Assembly: GCF_963676685.1 (NCBI RefSeq)
Contig: NC_092350.1
Span: 42,193,373 to 42,257,372, forward strand
Length of the DNA: 64,000 nt
Reading direction: 5' to 3'
From: Mytilus edulis
Lineage: Eukaryota > Mollusca > Bivalvia > Mytilida > Mytilidae
In this document: positions 11,701 through 22,350 of the stretch, piece by piece
Layout of the letters: each line of letters begins with the position of its first letter
Position numbering within the stretch: the first letter of the stretch is position 1
Program-made: the position numbers and the translations under genes
Notes under the pieces: generated by a model
The model's database searches: none
What the model was told of the DNA's origin: nothing
The model's input: the letters and a program-made list of their open reading frames with translations, nothing else

Positions 11701-14700
11701 GAAACTTGGCAGTAAGCTAGCCCTGACTATCCTGCATTTTATAACACCTGTGTTATAATTCTAAACTTAACTAATATAAAAATATACCTCAAAAAGTAAA
11801 AAACCTCATTGTTTTTGAAATGGCCCATATGCTGAATCTAAAAATGTACTTAGATTTTTGATTATTGGCCCAGTTTTCAAGTTGGTCCAAATTGGGGTCC
11901 AAAATTAAACTTTGTTTGATTTCATCAAAAATTGAATAATTGGGGTTCTTTGATATGCCAAATCTAACTGTGTATGTAGATTCTTAATTTTTGGTCCCGT
12001 TTTCAAATTGGTCTACATTAAAGTCCAAAGGGTCCAATATTAAACTAAGTTTGATTTTAACAAAAATTGCATTCTTGGGCTTTTTTGATATGCTGAATCT
12101 AAACATGTACTTAGATTTTTGATTATGGGCCCAGTTTTCAAGTTGGTTCAAATCAGGATCCAAAATTACTATATAAAGTATTGTGCAATAGCAAGATATT
12201 TTCAATTGCACAGTATTCAGCAATAGCAAGAAATCTTCAATTGCACAGTATTGTGTAATAGCAAGAAATTTTCAATTGCCACTATTGCGCAATAGCAAGA
12301 AATCTTCAATTGCACAGTATTGTGCAATAGCAAATATTTTCATTTGCACAGTATTGCGCAATAGCATGAAATATCTAATTGCACAATATTGTGCAATATC
12401 AAGAAATTTTCAATTGGAGTTATCTTTCTTTGTCCAGAATAGTAGTTGAATCAACTTAAACCATTGTTTTATACAATACACAATGTATATTCACTTTTAC
12501 TACCAACTGATAAATTAAAACAATCTTTACCATTCAGTGATAACAAGCACTTTATTTTACATTTTAATATTTTATGATGTATTTAAATGAGTAGTTATTG
12601 TTGCAAACACCATTAGAAATTTGAATTGAGATCAGTTTTAGAAAAAGGGAAAGGGGGATGTGAAAAAAAAATGGGGGGGGGGGGGGGGGGGGTTAAATTT
12701 TTCTTATTTCAGATTTCATAAATAAAAAGAAAATTTCTTCAAACATTTTTTCAACAGCATAGTGAATTGCTCAAAGGCAAAAAAAATATTTTAAGTTCAT
12801 TAGACCACATTCATTCTGTGTCAGAAACCTATGCTGTGTCAACTATTTAATCACAATCCAAATTTAGATCTGAATCCAGCTTGAATGTTGTGTCCATACT
12901 TGCCCCAACCGTTCAGAACTTCAGGGTTCAACCTCTGCGGTCGTATAAAGCTGCATCCTGTGGAGCATCTGGTTATTATTGCGAAAAATGCGCAGGGTTA
13001 TAAATACAATAATTTAAAGTCGCATTTTGAAATTTTTTATATGAATTAACAGGATTTTTATCAAAATTACAAAAATTAAAATCGCATTTTAGTCTAAAAT
13101 AACAAAATCACAATAACAAATTCATGCAATAAATTCTGAATGTACAGTATCCTGTAAAAAGGTATCATTGGCATCTGTCGTTGTCCATGCACGACCTGAA
13201 ACTTATATACCCTACAACAAAAATTTAAAAAAAACTACAACAAAATTAACACAAATAACCATTGTGCCCCACCTACGATAGTAGAGGGGCATTATGTTTT
13301 CTGGTCTGTGGGTCCGTTCATCCGTCTGTTCGTTTTTCTGTTTGTTTGTTCATCCTTTCATCAGTCTGTTGTTTGTCCGTTTGTTTGTTCATCCTTTCAT
13401 CCGTCCGTCCGTTCGTCCCGCTTCAGGTTAAAGTTTTTGGTCAAGGTAGTTTTTGATGAAGTTGAAGTCCAATCAATTTGAAACTTAGTACACATGTTCC
13501 TTATGATATAATCTTTCTAATTTTAATTTCAAATTAGAGTTTTTACCCAATTTCACAATTCACTGAACATAGAGAATGATAATGCCAGTGGGGCATCTGT
13601 GTACTGGGGACACATTCTTGTTATAAATATTAAATGTATTTTTTTTATATATATTTCAGTTAAAAATGGTGCCAAAGTTGTGTTCTGTTCCAGAGGAGGT
13701 ATGTTCCTAGAATAATCATTTTATCTAAATATATATGTCACTTAAAGTGGTTTATCTAAAGTGAGGTGAAGAATTGCTACTGTGAAATGGGCTCCCCAAG
13801 GAAAGGGCCTCATAGAGAAGGTAAGGGCCTCGTAAAGAATTAATGTCTTCTAAAAGAACCTTATTTTAAGAAGATACTATAGCAGAATATAGGACATGTT
13901 TAGTATTAATGCTAGAAGGAGGAAATACAAGTAGTGATTCAGTAAAAGTATAGTTGCATTCAAATTTTTTATTTGTTGTAATATTATTTAGAAATACAAA
14001 ATTTAGATCAAACTAGATTTTTAAAGTTTATTTGATAAAATATCAATCATGAAGAAAAATCTATTTTTATTTTTAAACTAGAGAAAGAAGGAAAGGAAGT
14101 GGAATCAGAGATGAATTCTTTAGGTCCTGGAGAAGCTTTTTTTGTACAGTGTGATGTGACCAAAGAATCAGATATAAAGGTTAGTCCATGATATTGAGTT
14201 GTATTGAATTTTTAACTGAAAAAAGAAAACTATTTCCTTTAGGTATAAAACTCATTTGCTTCCATGATGCATTTACAAAATTTACATCATAAATTTATTT
14301 TCTTTGCAATTGGGACAGGATTGCTTCACATAGTAAATGTGGTAGATACTTAGACACCCGTAAGCAGTTAAGCTAAGTAAGTACTTGTAACCTAGCTTGT
14401 AACTCGGGAGGTCCCAGGTTCGAGTCACGGTGGAGACACACATGATTACATCACGACCACATTTAAAAAACCAACAGTGGTTAGAGAGAGGAATTTTAGC
14501 TTTAAGGTGTGTGTGTAAGAGTCATAATGGTATATGACTCCTGAGGTGTGGGAAGTGTGATGGGAAAATATGTTCACAATAAAATTGATGGTTTTGATTA
14601 GATTTGCTGTGTTAAAAACAAAAACACCTGTAACAATTGAAAAATCAGAAGTTACTGCTGAACTTTAAAATAAATAAATGTTGGGTGCCACATGTTGAAA

Positions 14701-17700
14701 GGATCTTCTGAACTTTTCGATGCACCAGAGATCACCATGGTTTTTGTAGGTGCTTGTGTTGCACTGTGTTCAGCTCTCTATGTTGTGCTTTGTATACTGT
14801 TGCCATGGCGTTGTCAGATCATTTAGGACTATTGAGTTTGACTGTTCCTTTGTTATTTTAATTTAGCCTCTTTTTCCTTACATATTAACTGTTTATTTAT
14901 AGTTTAAAATCACAGATGCTAAATAATTAACGGTATAAACACTTCACTTTTGCATTCTATGAAAAACCTATTTGCAACAATAAAAAAGTTCTTTATAGTT
15001 GGCAAGCTGTCCTCTACAAAAATAGATATTTATTGATTTTACTTTAATAGAACACCAAAAGTTTGGAGCATTCATTGTAAACCTTATGTAAAATAGTTTT
15101 TTAAATGTGCTTGATATTGTTTTATACAGAATGTGATAGACCAAACAGTAAACAGATACGGAAGAATTGACTGTCTCATTAACAATGCTGGACAGCGTAA
15201 GTAACCTAGGCTAGTGGGTGTGTTTAAGACCCTGAATGTCTATTAAGCCCTAGCAGGGACAACTCTGTTCAATGAGGGTGTTTGCTAAACATCATATATT
15301 GTTGACATAAAATTGGTCTAGAAAAAGGAGTTCATTTTTATTAATTGCATTTTAGTTTCTTTACTATTTTGATGTTTGATCTTTAACAGCACTTCTTTTT
15401 TAAGTAACGATAAAATAAAGATCATGAATAAATCATGTTTATAACTCAATGTATCTTAGAACGAATTGATTTTCTATTTTTAAATTGTTTCAAATTCATA
15501 TTCTGATTTTGCTGAGAAAATGTGTTTGTCATGCTTACAGACATGCACAACAAATATTTCTGAAATAACTTACATGCCAACAGTTCTGAAAGTAAAAAAC
15601 AAAAAAGATAGCATATGCTTGTTATTTTAAAATAATGTGATAATTTTTATAAATACAAATAAGAATTTGTGGTATGAGTGTCAATGAGACAACTCTCCTT
15701 CCAAGTCACAATGTGTAAAAAGTAAACAATTATAGATCAAAGTACCACAAAACTTTGCTTTTAAGCATGACATACAAAATTTTCTCAGTTATCATAATCA
15801 ACAGGCATATTGCTAAAGCATGGCTAAAGTAAAATTCATAATCAAGCTTTTAAAGTCAGCGCTACAAATGTAATTGAATATTTGATCAGTCAGCATGATA
15901 TTTTTCTATGTTTCAAATAAGATGTCAACTTTTATCTTCAGATCCAGCACATATGCCTATAGATGATTTTAGTGCAGAAGATTTCAGGAAACTTCTCAAT
16001 ACAAATGTTGTTAACTATTTCCTATTTTCAAAGGTAATTATTCATAAAAAATTCAGGATATGGTTTGCTAGAGTATTCTTGCAGCACTATTGCAAGTCGA
16101 AGCCCTGTGTCTGACTATACATGAAAGTGCTAAAAAGGGGGAAACTATTACAAGTTGAATATAATTTTAAAAGTAAAAAAAAGTCTTATTTTTTCATTTA
16201 ACCTCTATTAAATAGTATCAGCTCTATACATTGACTATTACTTCAGTATAATCAGTACATACTATTGGTATGTAGTTTTCATTTTTTATGAAGCTGGGCA
16301 TCGTGATTTCTTTTCCTTTTTTAGCTCACCTGGCCCGAAGTGCCAAGTGAGCTTTTCTAATCACTTGGCGTCCAGCGTCCGGTTTTGCCCGTCGTCCAGC
16401 GTCCATCGTTGCCAGTCGTCGTTAACTTTTACAAAAATCTTCTCCTCTAAAACTACTAGGCCAAATTTTACCAAACTTAGCCACAATCATCATTGGAGTA
16501 TCTTGTTTAAAAAATGTGTCCGGTGACCCGGCCAACCAACCAAGATGGCCGCCGTGGCTAAAAATAGAACATAGGGGTAAAATGTAGATTTTGGCTTATA
16601 TCTCTGAAACCAAAGCATTTAGAGCAAATCTGACAGAGGTTAAAGTGTTTCTTAGGTCAAGATCTATCCGCGCTGAAATTTTCAGATGATTCGAACAAAC
16701 CGTTGATGGGTTGCTGCCCCCTGAATTGGTAATTTTAAGGAGTTATTGCCCTTTATAGTCAATTTTTAACAATTTTTTGTAAATTTTGTAATCTTTACAA
16801 AAATCTTCTCTTAAACTACATATGTACCAAGACAAATTTAACCAAACTTGTCCACAATCATCATTAGGGTATCTAGTTGATGTGTCCGATGACCCCACCT
16901 GTGAACCAAGATGGCCGACATGTCTAAAACTAGTACATTGGTTAAAATGCTGTTTTTATACGACCGCAAAAATTGAAAATATTTTGGACGTCTATTGGTA
17001 TGACCTTGGCGTCGTCGCTGTCGTCATTGTCGTTGTCCGAAGAAATTTGGTTTTTGCACTATAACTTTAGTAAAAGTAATTACAAATCTATGAAATTTAA
17101 ACACAAGGTTTATGACCATAAAAGAAAGGTTGGGATTGATTTTGGGAGTTTTGGTTCCAACAGTTTAGGAATTAGGGGCCAAAAAAATGTCCCAAATAAG
17201 CATTTTTCTTGGTTTTTGCACAATAACTTTAGTATATTAAATAAATAGAAATCTTTGAAATTTTAACACAAGGTTTATGACCACAAAAGGAAGGTTGGGA
17301 TTGATTTTGGGAGTTTTTGTCCCAACAGTTTAGGAATTAGGGGCCAAAAAGGTCCAAAATTAAACTTTGTTTGATTTCATCAAAAAATGAATTATTGGGG
17401 TTCTTTGATATGCAAAATCTAACCGTATATTTCGATTCTTAGTTTTTGGTCCTGTTTTCAAATTGGTCTACATTAAGGTCCAAAGGGTCCCAAATTAAAC
17501 TTTGTTTTATTTCAACAAAAATTGAATATATGGATAATGGGGTTCTTCAATATGCTGAATTTAACCATGTATTTAGATTTTTAATATTTGGCCCCGGTTA
17601 TCAAATTGGTCCACATTGAGGTCTAAAGGGTTTAAAATTGAACATTATTTGATTTCATCAAAAATTGAATTCTTGGGGTTCTATGATATGCTGAATCTAA

Positions 17701-20700
17701 CCATGTATTTAGATTTTGAATATTGGACCATAATAGGTAAATGTCCAATTTAAAAAAATTTAAGTTTTTAAGTTTAAGTTCTTAGACCACATTCATTCTG
17801 TGTCAGAAACCTATGTTGTGTCAACTATTTAATCACAATCCAAATTCAGAGCTGTATCAAGCTTAAATGCTGTGTCCATATTTGCCCCAACTGTTCAGTG
17901 TTCAACCTCTGCGGTGGTATAAAGCTGCACCCTGCGGAGCATCTGGTTGGCTCATATCTCTGAATTCAAAGCATTTAGAGCTAATCTTATGGTATAAATT
18001 TGTTTGTTAGGTCAAGGTCCATCTGCCCTGAAATTTTCAGACCAATCAGGCAACCTGTTGTTTGGTTGCTGACCCTGAATTGGTAATTTTAAGAAAAGTT
18101 TGCAGCTTTTGGTTATTAACTTGAATATTATTATAGATAGAGATGAACTGTAAACAGCAATAATGTACAGCAAAGTAAGACCAACAAATAATTCAACATG
18201 ATCAAAATGGTCAATTGACTCCTTAAGGAGTTATTGCCCTTTATAGTAAAATTTTAACAAATTTCATAAATTTTGTAAATTTTGTAAATTTTTACAAAAT
18301 ATTTTAACTACTGGGCCAAGTTCATTATAGATAGAGATAAATGTAAGCAGCAAGAATGTTCAGAAAAGTAAGATCTTCAAACGCATCACCATCACCAAAA
18401 CACAATTTTGTCTTGAATCCATCTGTGTCCTTCGTTTATGATTATGCACATAGACCAAGGTGAGCGACACAGGCTCTTTAGAGCCTCTAGTTTAAAGGTG
18501 TATTCATATGGTTATTAGTGGTCTTCATCCAGATTATCACATACATGACATGTAATATTATGTAAAAATTTTATAATAATTTTCAGTTTGCATTACCACA
18601 CTTAAGAAAAACAGAAGGGAATATCATCAATGATTCTAGTTTGGTTGCACAGATAGGACAACAAGGAGCTGTAACTTATGTGGCTACAAAGGTGAGAAAT
18701 TTATGAGCATTTGTTCAATTGTAGGTGTCACACCACCAATTTACCCACTCTAACAACTAAGAAATTATGTAAAAGTAACAGTTCCCTGACAACAAAACAG
18801 TCCTTTTGATGTCATTGTTAACTTAAACTGACCAGCAAATTTACCGACTTGAAACTTTGGATAAAATATATTAAGACCATTTTGAGCCATGATTTACTTG
18901 TCTTTGTGTTTGAATTAAACATTTTGCATTACTATACGAAACAGTTGTTGGCATGACACGGGTTATGTTCTTCTCATATATGTTATGATGGTATGATACT
19001 AAACCCCTAACGGGAAGGATTGTGCCTGTCATGTTCATATGATGAAATCATAATCTTTCAGTCAGTTTAATTAAAGTCTGGAGCTGGCATGTCAGTTAAC
19101 TGCTAGTAGTCTGTTGTTATTTATGTATTATTGTGATTTTGTTTATTTTCTTTGGTTACATCTTCTGACATCAGACTTGGACTTCTCTTGAACTGAATTT
19201 TAATGTGCGTATTGTTATGCGTTTACTTTTCTACATTGGCTAGAGGTATAGGGGGAGGGTTGAGATCTCACAAACATGTTTAACCCCGCCGCATTTTCAC
19301 GCCTGTCCCAAGTCAGGAGCCTCTTGCCTTTGTTAGTCTTGTATTATTTTAATTTTAGTTTCTTGTGTACAATTTGGAAATTAGTATGGCGTTCATTATC
19401 ACTGGACTAGTATATATTTGTTTAGGGGCCAGCTGAAGTACGCCTCCGGTTGCGGGAATTTCTCGCTACATTGAAGACCTGTTGGTGACTCTCTGCTGTT
19501 GTTTTTTATTTGGTCGGGTTGTTGTCTCTTTGACACATTCCCCATTTCCATTCTCAATTTTATTGATGATTTTCTGTATATGACTTTAAACATGGGTTTA
19601 AGATTAGGAAGCAGAAAGGCATTACATGTACAATTCTTGATATTCCTGGTTTCTATGAAGTTAAACTAAAGTAAAACATTTAGAAAGTAGCTGCTGTGGA
19701 AATAGAAAACATCAGTTGAAAAGATAAGGATTTTGAATTATTTGTCTGATACCTGTATTGAGATAATTAAAGGTAAACTTATATACTCTTGCTCCAAAGC
19801 ACATGTAGCATTTGTGGTCCCAACTTACTACCTCAGTTTAAAAGACTTGTGATACTATAAACGAAGTACTTAGACCACAAGGTCAACAAGGCCATTAACT
19901 TAGGTATAAATATTGATTCCTAACTAATAATTATTGTATATAGATATAGGAAAATGTGGTGTGAGTGCCAATGAGACAACTCTCCATCCAAATAACAATT
20001 TAAAAAAAGTAAACCATTATAGGTCAATGTACGGCCTTCAACACAGAGCCTTGGCTCACACCCAACAACAAGCTATAAATGGCCCGAAAATTATTAGTGT
20101 AAAACCATTCAAACAGGAAAACCAACAGTCTAATCTATATACAATAAAAAAAAAAAAGAGAAACGTGTATAAATTACATAAACAAACGACAACTACTGTA
20201 CATCAGATTTCTGACTTAGGACAGGTGCAAACATTTGCAGCGAGATTAAACGTTTTGTGTTTACATATTGTAGGGAGCTATAACAGCAATGACCAAAGCT
20301 CTTGCAATAGATGAGGCAAAGTACAATGTTCGAGTAAACTCGTAAGTATAGAATGATATAGTATATGCTAGGTTTGGATTAAAGATATTTACATTGCTTA
20401 CATTGATGTTTTACCACTGTCATCACTCAGTTTATTTTGTTTTTTTTGATTGAAAATATTGAACAATTGAAACATATTTAAGGAAAAGCTATAAAAATAT
20501 CACTTCTGTAGAAATAATAGTCTCTAGTTGGATTGTCATAGTCCCTATGAATTGGTCATTTTGTGTTTTGATGATTGAAGTTTTTTATGACATTGACTGG
20601 CTTAACAGCCCTTGCACGGTCGGTACATTTTGTGTGTTGATAATTTGAGAAATTTTCATGATTGAAGGTATTGTTACTATTGTAGAAAAAAGTTGTAACA

Positions 20701-21962
20701 TGTTAAAAAAATATCTGTAAGAATAAGTGAGAACTTTTTGGCAGATATAAAACATCACAGAAAAAAATTATACTACCATCTGTGAGATATATAAATGTTG
20801 ATGATGAACTTTAAAATTATTCAGTAACTAATCGAAGAATTCAAATAGAGAATAATATTCAACGAGTGACCGAACAACACATTAATTCACGAATGCGCAT
20901 AGCGCATGAGTTAATTATCAGTGTTGTTCAGTCACGAGTTGAATATTTTTCGATATTTGAATTCTTTAATTAGTTATTCTTTTTATTACATTGGCAAATG
21001 TTTTTTTTAAAGAAATTAATGTAAAACATGTAAGGAACTATATCTTTTTTTCTACGCATTCACAATTTGTTTTGATCCGCCGTTATCGACGTCTTGACAA
21101 CGCCTATTGTTTATGACGTCAGAGAGTGAAATAACCACGTTTATTTCACATGTGAAATTATCGGTATTTATTTAACTGGGAAATCAATGTAATTCATTGC
21201 AAACAATGTAATAATATTAAATTTTCAGTGTTTCACCTGGAAATGTTTGGACACCTATGTGGGAGGCTGGAGCTAATTCATTCAGTGATCCAGAGGCTGC
21301 AAAAAAGGCAGGTGCAGATGCTCAGGTAAATATATACAGCTGGCTTAGAAAAATAGACTCATTTGATAACAAATTGTACTAATTTAATGCACCAGATGCA
21401 CATTTCGATAGTTAATGTGTCTTCAGTGATGCTATTGGTCAAAATATTTGAATATCCAAAATCTAATACAAAGGTTGAGGAGAGGATGAAACCAAAAAGG
21501 ACCTAAAGTCTAGTCAATCCAGACAAGGAATTATAGCTGAAGGGATTTCATCTTACTGTAAGGACTTAAACTATATTTCAGCTACTGGTATATGGAAGGA
21601 AAATTCACAATTGGAAATGAATGGAGCTTTGACTGATAACTAAAAAAAGAAACATAAAAAATATAACAAAATGATAGAAAACAGTTAAGAATAACAGACA
21701 ATCAGTTTGTAATGAAGAAAAAGTTAACATATAAGTAACAGAAAATTGATAATGATACTAAGATTGTGTTTCAAATCCGTAACCTCTTGTTTTTCAGTTG
21801 ATTGGTCGATATGGTACATTAGAAGAAAGTGGTTTAGCTTTCCTTTATCTGGCAGCTGATGCAACATTCTGTACAGGAATAGATCTCAACTTATCAGGAG
21901 GGGCAGAATTAAATTATGCAAATAAGAATCAAAAAGGGGAAAAGAAGTCTACATATGACTAG
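5784..21962 (+). CDS. HSD17B14: 17-beta-hydroxysteroid dehydrogenase 14 (short-chain dehydrogenase/reductase), nine exons
   Basis: Exons: 5784-5871, 13660-13698, 14082-14179, 15130-15196, 15942-16033, 18587-18691, 20274-20341, 21229-21325, 21798-21962. All have GT..AG borders and the phases join into one 819-base frame of 272 aa (human HSD17B14 is 270 aa). Visible motifs are the cofactor glycine motif TGGSKGIG (15-22), NNAG (93-96), N119, S146 and Y159-V-A-T-K163, which form the classical Asn-Ser-Tyr-Lys tetrad. [10 protein letters not shown] and the ending [10 protein letters not shown] closely follow the human protein. The known family role is NAD+-dependent oxidation of the 17-beta-hydroxyl of steroids such as estradiol in the cytosol. 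Here the end of beta strand 2 reads FCSRG, without the aspartate that favours NAD+, so cofactor preference may differ. The start was chosen because MADGQRY aligns with the human N terminus. An in-frame ATG at 5682 would add 34 residues with no family match. Intron 1 (7.8 kb) and intron 5 (2.6 kb) are filled with transposons. Confidence 0.93.
6605..6715. repeat. Small inverted repeat in HSD17B14 intron 1
   Basis: TTGCGCAGCCAAGAAACAAC near 6613-6632 is mirrored by GTTGTTTCTTGGGTGCGCAC near 6688-6707, with about 55 bases between. It could be the ends of a very small foldback element or a remnant. The rest of 5872-6868 shows no gene. Confidence 0.55.
6869..7087 (+). other. Unexplained open frame in HSD17B14 intron 1
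   Basis: After an acceptor-like AAGTTTTCAG, a frame stays open for about 70 codons. Its composition is unlike the AT-driven noise frames around it: it contains [28 protein letters not shown] and SRLPEPGV. A donor-like CACG/GTGATT falls at about 7054. It does not belong to the dehydrogenase and I do not recognise the sequence. It could be a transposon or pseudogene fragment, a cryptic exon of another transcript, or chance. Confidence 0.25.
8271..11827. mobile_element. 3.6 kb foldback DNA transposon nested in HSD17B14 intron 1
   Basis: The ends are inverted: TGGGCCATTTTAAAAA at 8271 and TTTTTGAAATGGCCCA at 11812-11827, flanked by TA on both sides (8269-8270 and 11828-11829; ATAT is an alternative reading). 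The empty site GATATGCTGAATC is seen in the host repeat near 12088, which supports a clean insertion. Inside is a very long inverted repeat: 8971-10112 mirrors 10187-11276 with a spacer of about 74 bases. A 14-mer GTCAGGAGTGTGAC or its complement recurs eight times. A Lys/Arg-rich frame (about 9580-9951 on + and its mirror on -) looks like a broken coding remnant: the left arm has a stop after KETWKERTC, while the right arm reads through as [10 protein letters not shown]. It resembles basic regions of uncharacterised transposon proteins, but this is only an impression. No intact transposase was found. Confidence 0.85.
12178..12417 (+). repeat. About seven tandem copies of a 34-36 base repeat
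   Basis: Each unit is a variant of TATTGTGCAATAGCAAGAAA followed by TTTTCAATTGCACAG. Units contain the self-complementary cores TTGCGCAA or TTGTGCAA, and CAATTG. It forms part of the 3' portion of the surrounding dispersed element. Confidence 0.85.
13264..13622 (+). repeat. CCCCACCTACGATAGTAG dispersed repeat
   Basis: It begins TGCCCCACCTACGATAGTAG and ends GGGGACACATTCTTGTTAT. It holds a CCGTCCGT/TTCGTC-rich simple stretch (about 13310-13420), GGTTAAAGTTTTTGGTCAAG and GATGAAGTTGAAGTCCAATC. It ends about 40 bases before exon 2 of HSD17B14. Related copies are at 59226-59546 (+) and 62972-63952 (-, split). I know this sequence as a widespread mollusc repeat. Confidence 0.8.
14340..14610 (+). 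mobile_element. Possible tRNA-derived SINE remnant
   Basis: GGTTCGAGTC at about 14418 fits the pol III B-box pattern, with AAGCTAAGTAAG upstream as a poor A box. The following sequence (CACGGTGGAGACACACATG, CATAATGGTATATGACTCC) looks like a SINE body. It lies in intron 3 of HSD17B14. No target duplication could be assigned. Confidence 0.35.
14700..14885 (+). repeat. Dispersed repeat, GATCAC..TTTTCTATGTTGTG family
   Basis: The blocks CACCAGAGATCACCATGG, TCTATGTTGTGCTTTGTATA, GCCATGGCGTTGTCAG and TGAGTTTGACTGTTCC recur, diverged, at 26480-26745 (-), 30175-30465 (+), 40590-40840 (+) and 50735-50880 (-). This copy lies in HSD17B14 intron 3. Confidence 0.7.
15658..15760 (+). repeat. GATGTGGTATG-family fragment in HSD17B14 intron 4
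   Basis: GTGGTATGAGTGTCAATGAG is followed by ACAACTCTCCTTCC and AAAGTAAACAATTATAG. It is a short, diverged member of the family described at 119. Confidence 0.7.
16323..18492 (+). mobile_element. AGCTCACCTGGCCCGAAG dispersed element with a nested second element
   Basis: The left end AGCTCACCTGGCCCGAAG and the right end CCAAGGTGAGCGACACAGG are partly inverted (GCTCACCTGG against CCAAGGTGAGC). The body repeats blocks such as CAAGATGGCCGCCG/CAAGATGGCCGACA, TTATATCTCTGAAACCAAAG and GGAGTTATTGCCCTTTATAG. A TATACGACCGC-type element is inserted at about 16956-17952. Its two sides resume the host sequence, ending TTAAAATGCTG on the left and resuming TTGGCTCATATCTCTGAAT on the right. The whole sits in intron 5 of HSD17B14 and accounts for most of that intron. 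Confidence 0.75.
18955..19565 (+). mobile_element. Dispersed repeat resembling the 3' part of a retroelement
   Basis: A run of blocks that I recognise from many mussel loci: GACACGGGTTATGTTCTTCT, GATGGTATGATACTAAACCC, GGCATGTCAGTTAACTGCTA, GGGTTGAGATCTCACAAACA and TTGTCTCTTTGACACATTCC. It ends near CATTCTCAATTTTAT. It lies in HSD17B14 intron 6. There is no intact frame. The class is unknown, with a non-LTR 3' end a plausible guess. Confidence 0.65.
19934..20262 (+). mobile_element. Longer GATGTGGTGTGAG-family element ending just before exon 7
   Basis: It starts with ATATAGATATAGGAAAATGTGG and contains GAGCCTTGGCTCACACC, GTAAAACCATTCAAACAGG and GACTTAGGACAGGTGC, ending GATTAAACGTTTTG. Its mirror image is found at about 36600-36934, and a truncated copy at 49785-49995. 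The end lies only about 11 bases before the exon 7 acceptor of HSD17B14, so it may supply part of the intron's 3' signal region. Confidence 0.75.
20823..20983. repeat. Foldback hairpin with arms of about 75 bases in HSD17B14 intron 7
   Basis: The left arm starts GTAACTAATCGAAGAATTCA and the right arm ends TTGAATTCTTTAATTAGTTA. The arms also pair through TATTCAACGAGTGACCGAAC and GTTCAGTCACGAGTTGAATA. The centre is GAATGCGCATAGCGCATG. Arms this complete fit a small MITE. Confidence 0.8.
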
Positions 21963-22050
21963 AATGCAGATATCTTTCAGTCCACATATTATTTGTAAGG
22001 CGTTGGAATTGGTAGTGATTTATACAAGGCAAAGATGGGTGTTGGTATAT

Positions 22051-22056
22051 AATAAA
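22051..22056 (+). other. Likely polyadenylation signal of HSD17B14
   Basis: AATAAA lies 89 bases after the stop codon. Further AATAAA copies occur near 22252 and 22462, so alternative ends are possible. Confidence 0.5.
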
Positions 22057-22079
22057 TGAAGTAGTATATATGTAATTGG

Positions 22080-22350
22080 AAGAATAATTGGAAAGAGGGA
22101 ATGTCAACTGATGATTTTTAGCAAGAATGATAGTTATTTTTGCATCCATAATATAGAAAATACACATTATGTGTCAAAGATAGGTGTTGGTATATATAAA
22201 AAATATGATTGAGTTTATATTTTGTTGAAAGAATAATTGAAAAGAGATATTTTTAATTGATGATTTATAAGAATAAATGGAAAGAGGTATTTTTGATTGA
22301 TGATTAATAAGAATAATTGGAAGGCAGTATTTTTAATTGATAGTTCATAA
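22080..22350 (+). repeat. AT-rich tandem repeats in the HSD17B14 3' flank
   Basis: Variants of AAGAATAATTGGAAAGAGG and TATTTTTAATTGATGATT recur about four times. A GGTGTTGGTATATA block is also doubled (about 22038 and 22184). They lie in the 3' UTR or just after it. Confidence 0.65.

Larger units (their letters stand above)
7348..12984 (+). mobile_element. TATACGACCGCA-type dispersed element, split by a later insertion
   Basis: A 10-base direct repeat ATTATTGCGA lies at 7348-7357 and 12975-12984. Just inside are TTTTTATACGACCGC (from about 7361) and its inverted partner GCGGTCGTATAAAGC (about 12937-12951). The body has several diverged tandem blocks of about 170-180 bases containing GGTTTATGACC and GGAAGGTTGGGATTGATT. 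Next come blocks with GGGTCCAAAATTAAACTTTG and GGGGTTCTTTGATATGC. Similar copies occur at 16956-17952 (+) and 39440-40320 (-), so it is a real dispersed family. The 8271-11827 element has inserted into it. A G20 run lies at 12673-12692. Confidence 0.75.

Noticed and set aside
16822-17248. Two overlapping plus-strand frames
   Set aside because: They span the junction of two dispersed repeats and do not continue into any gene.
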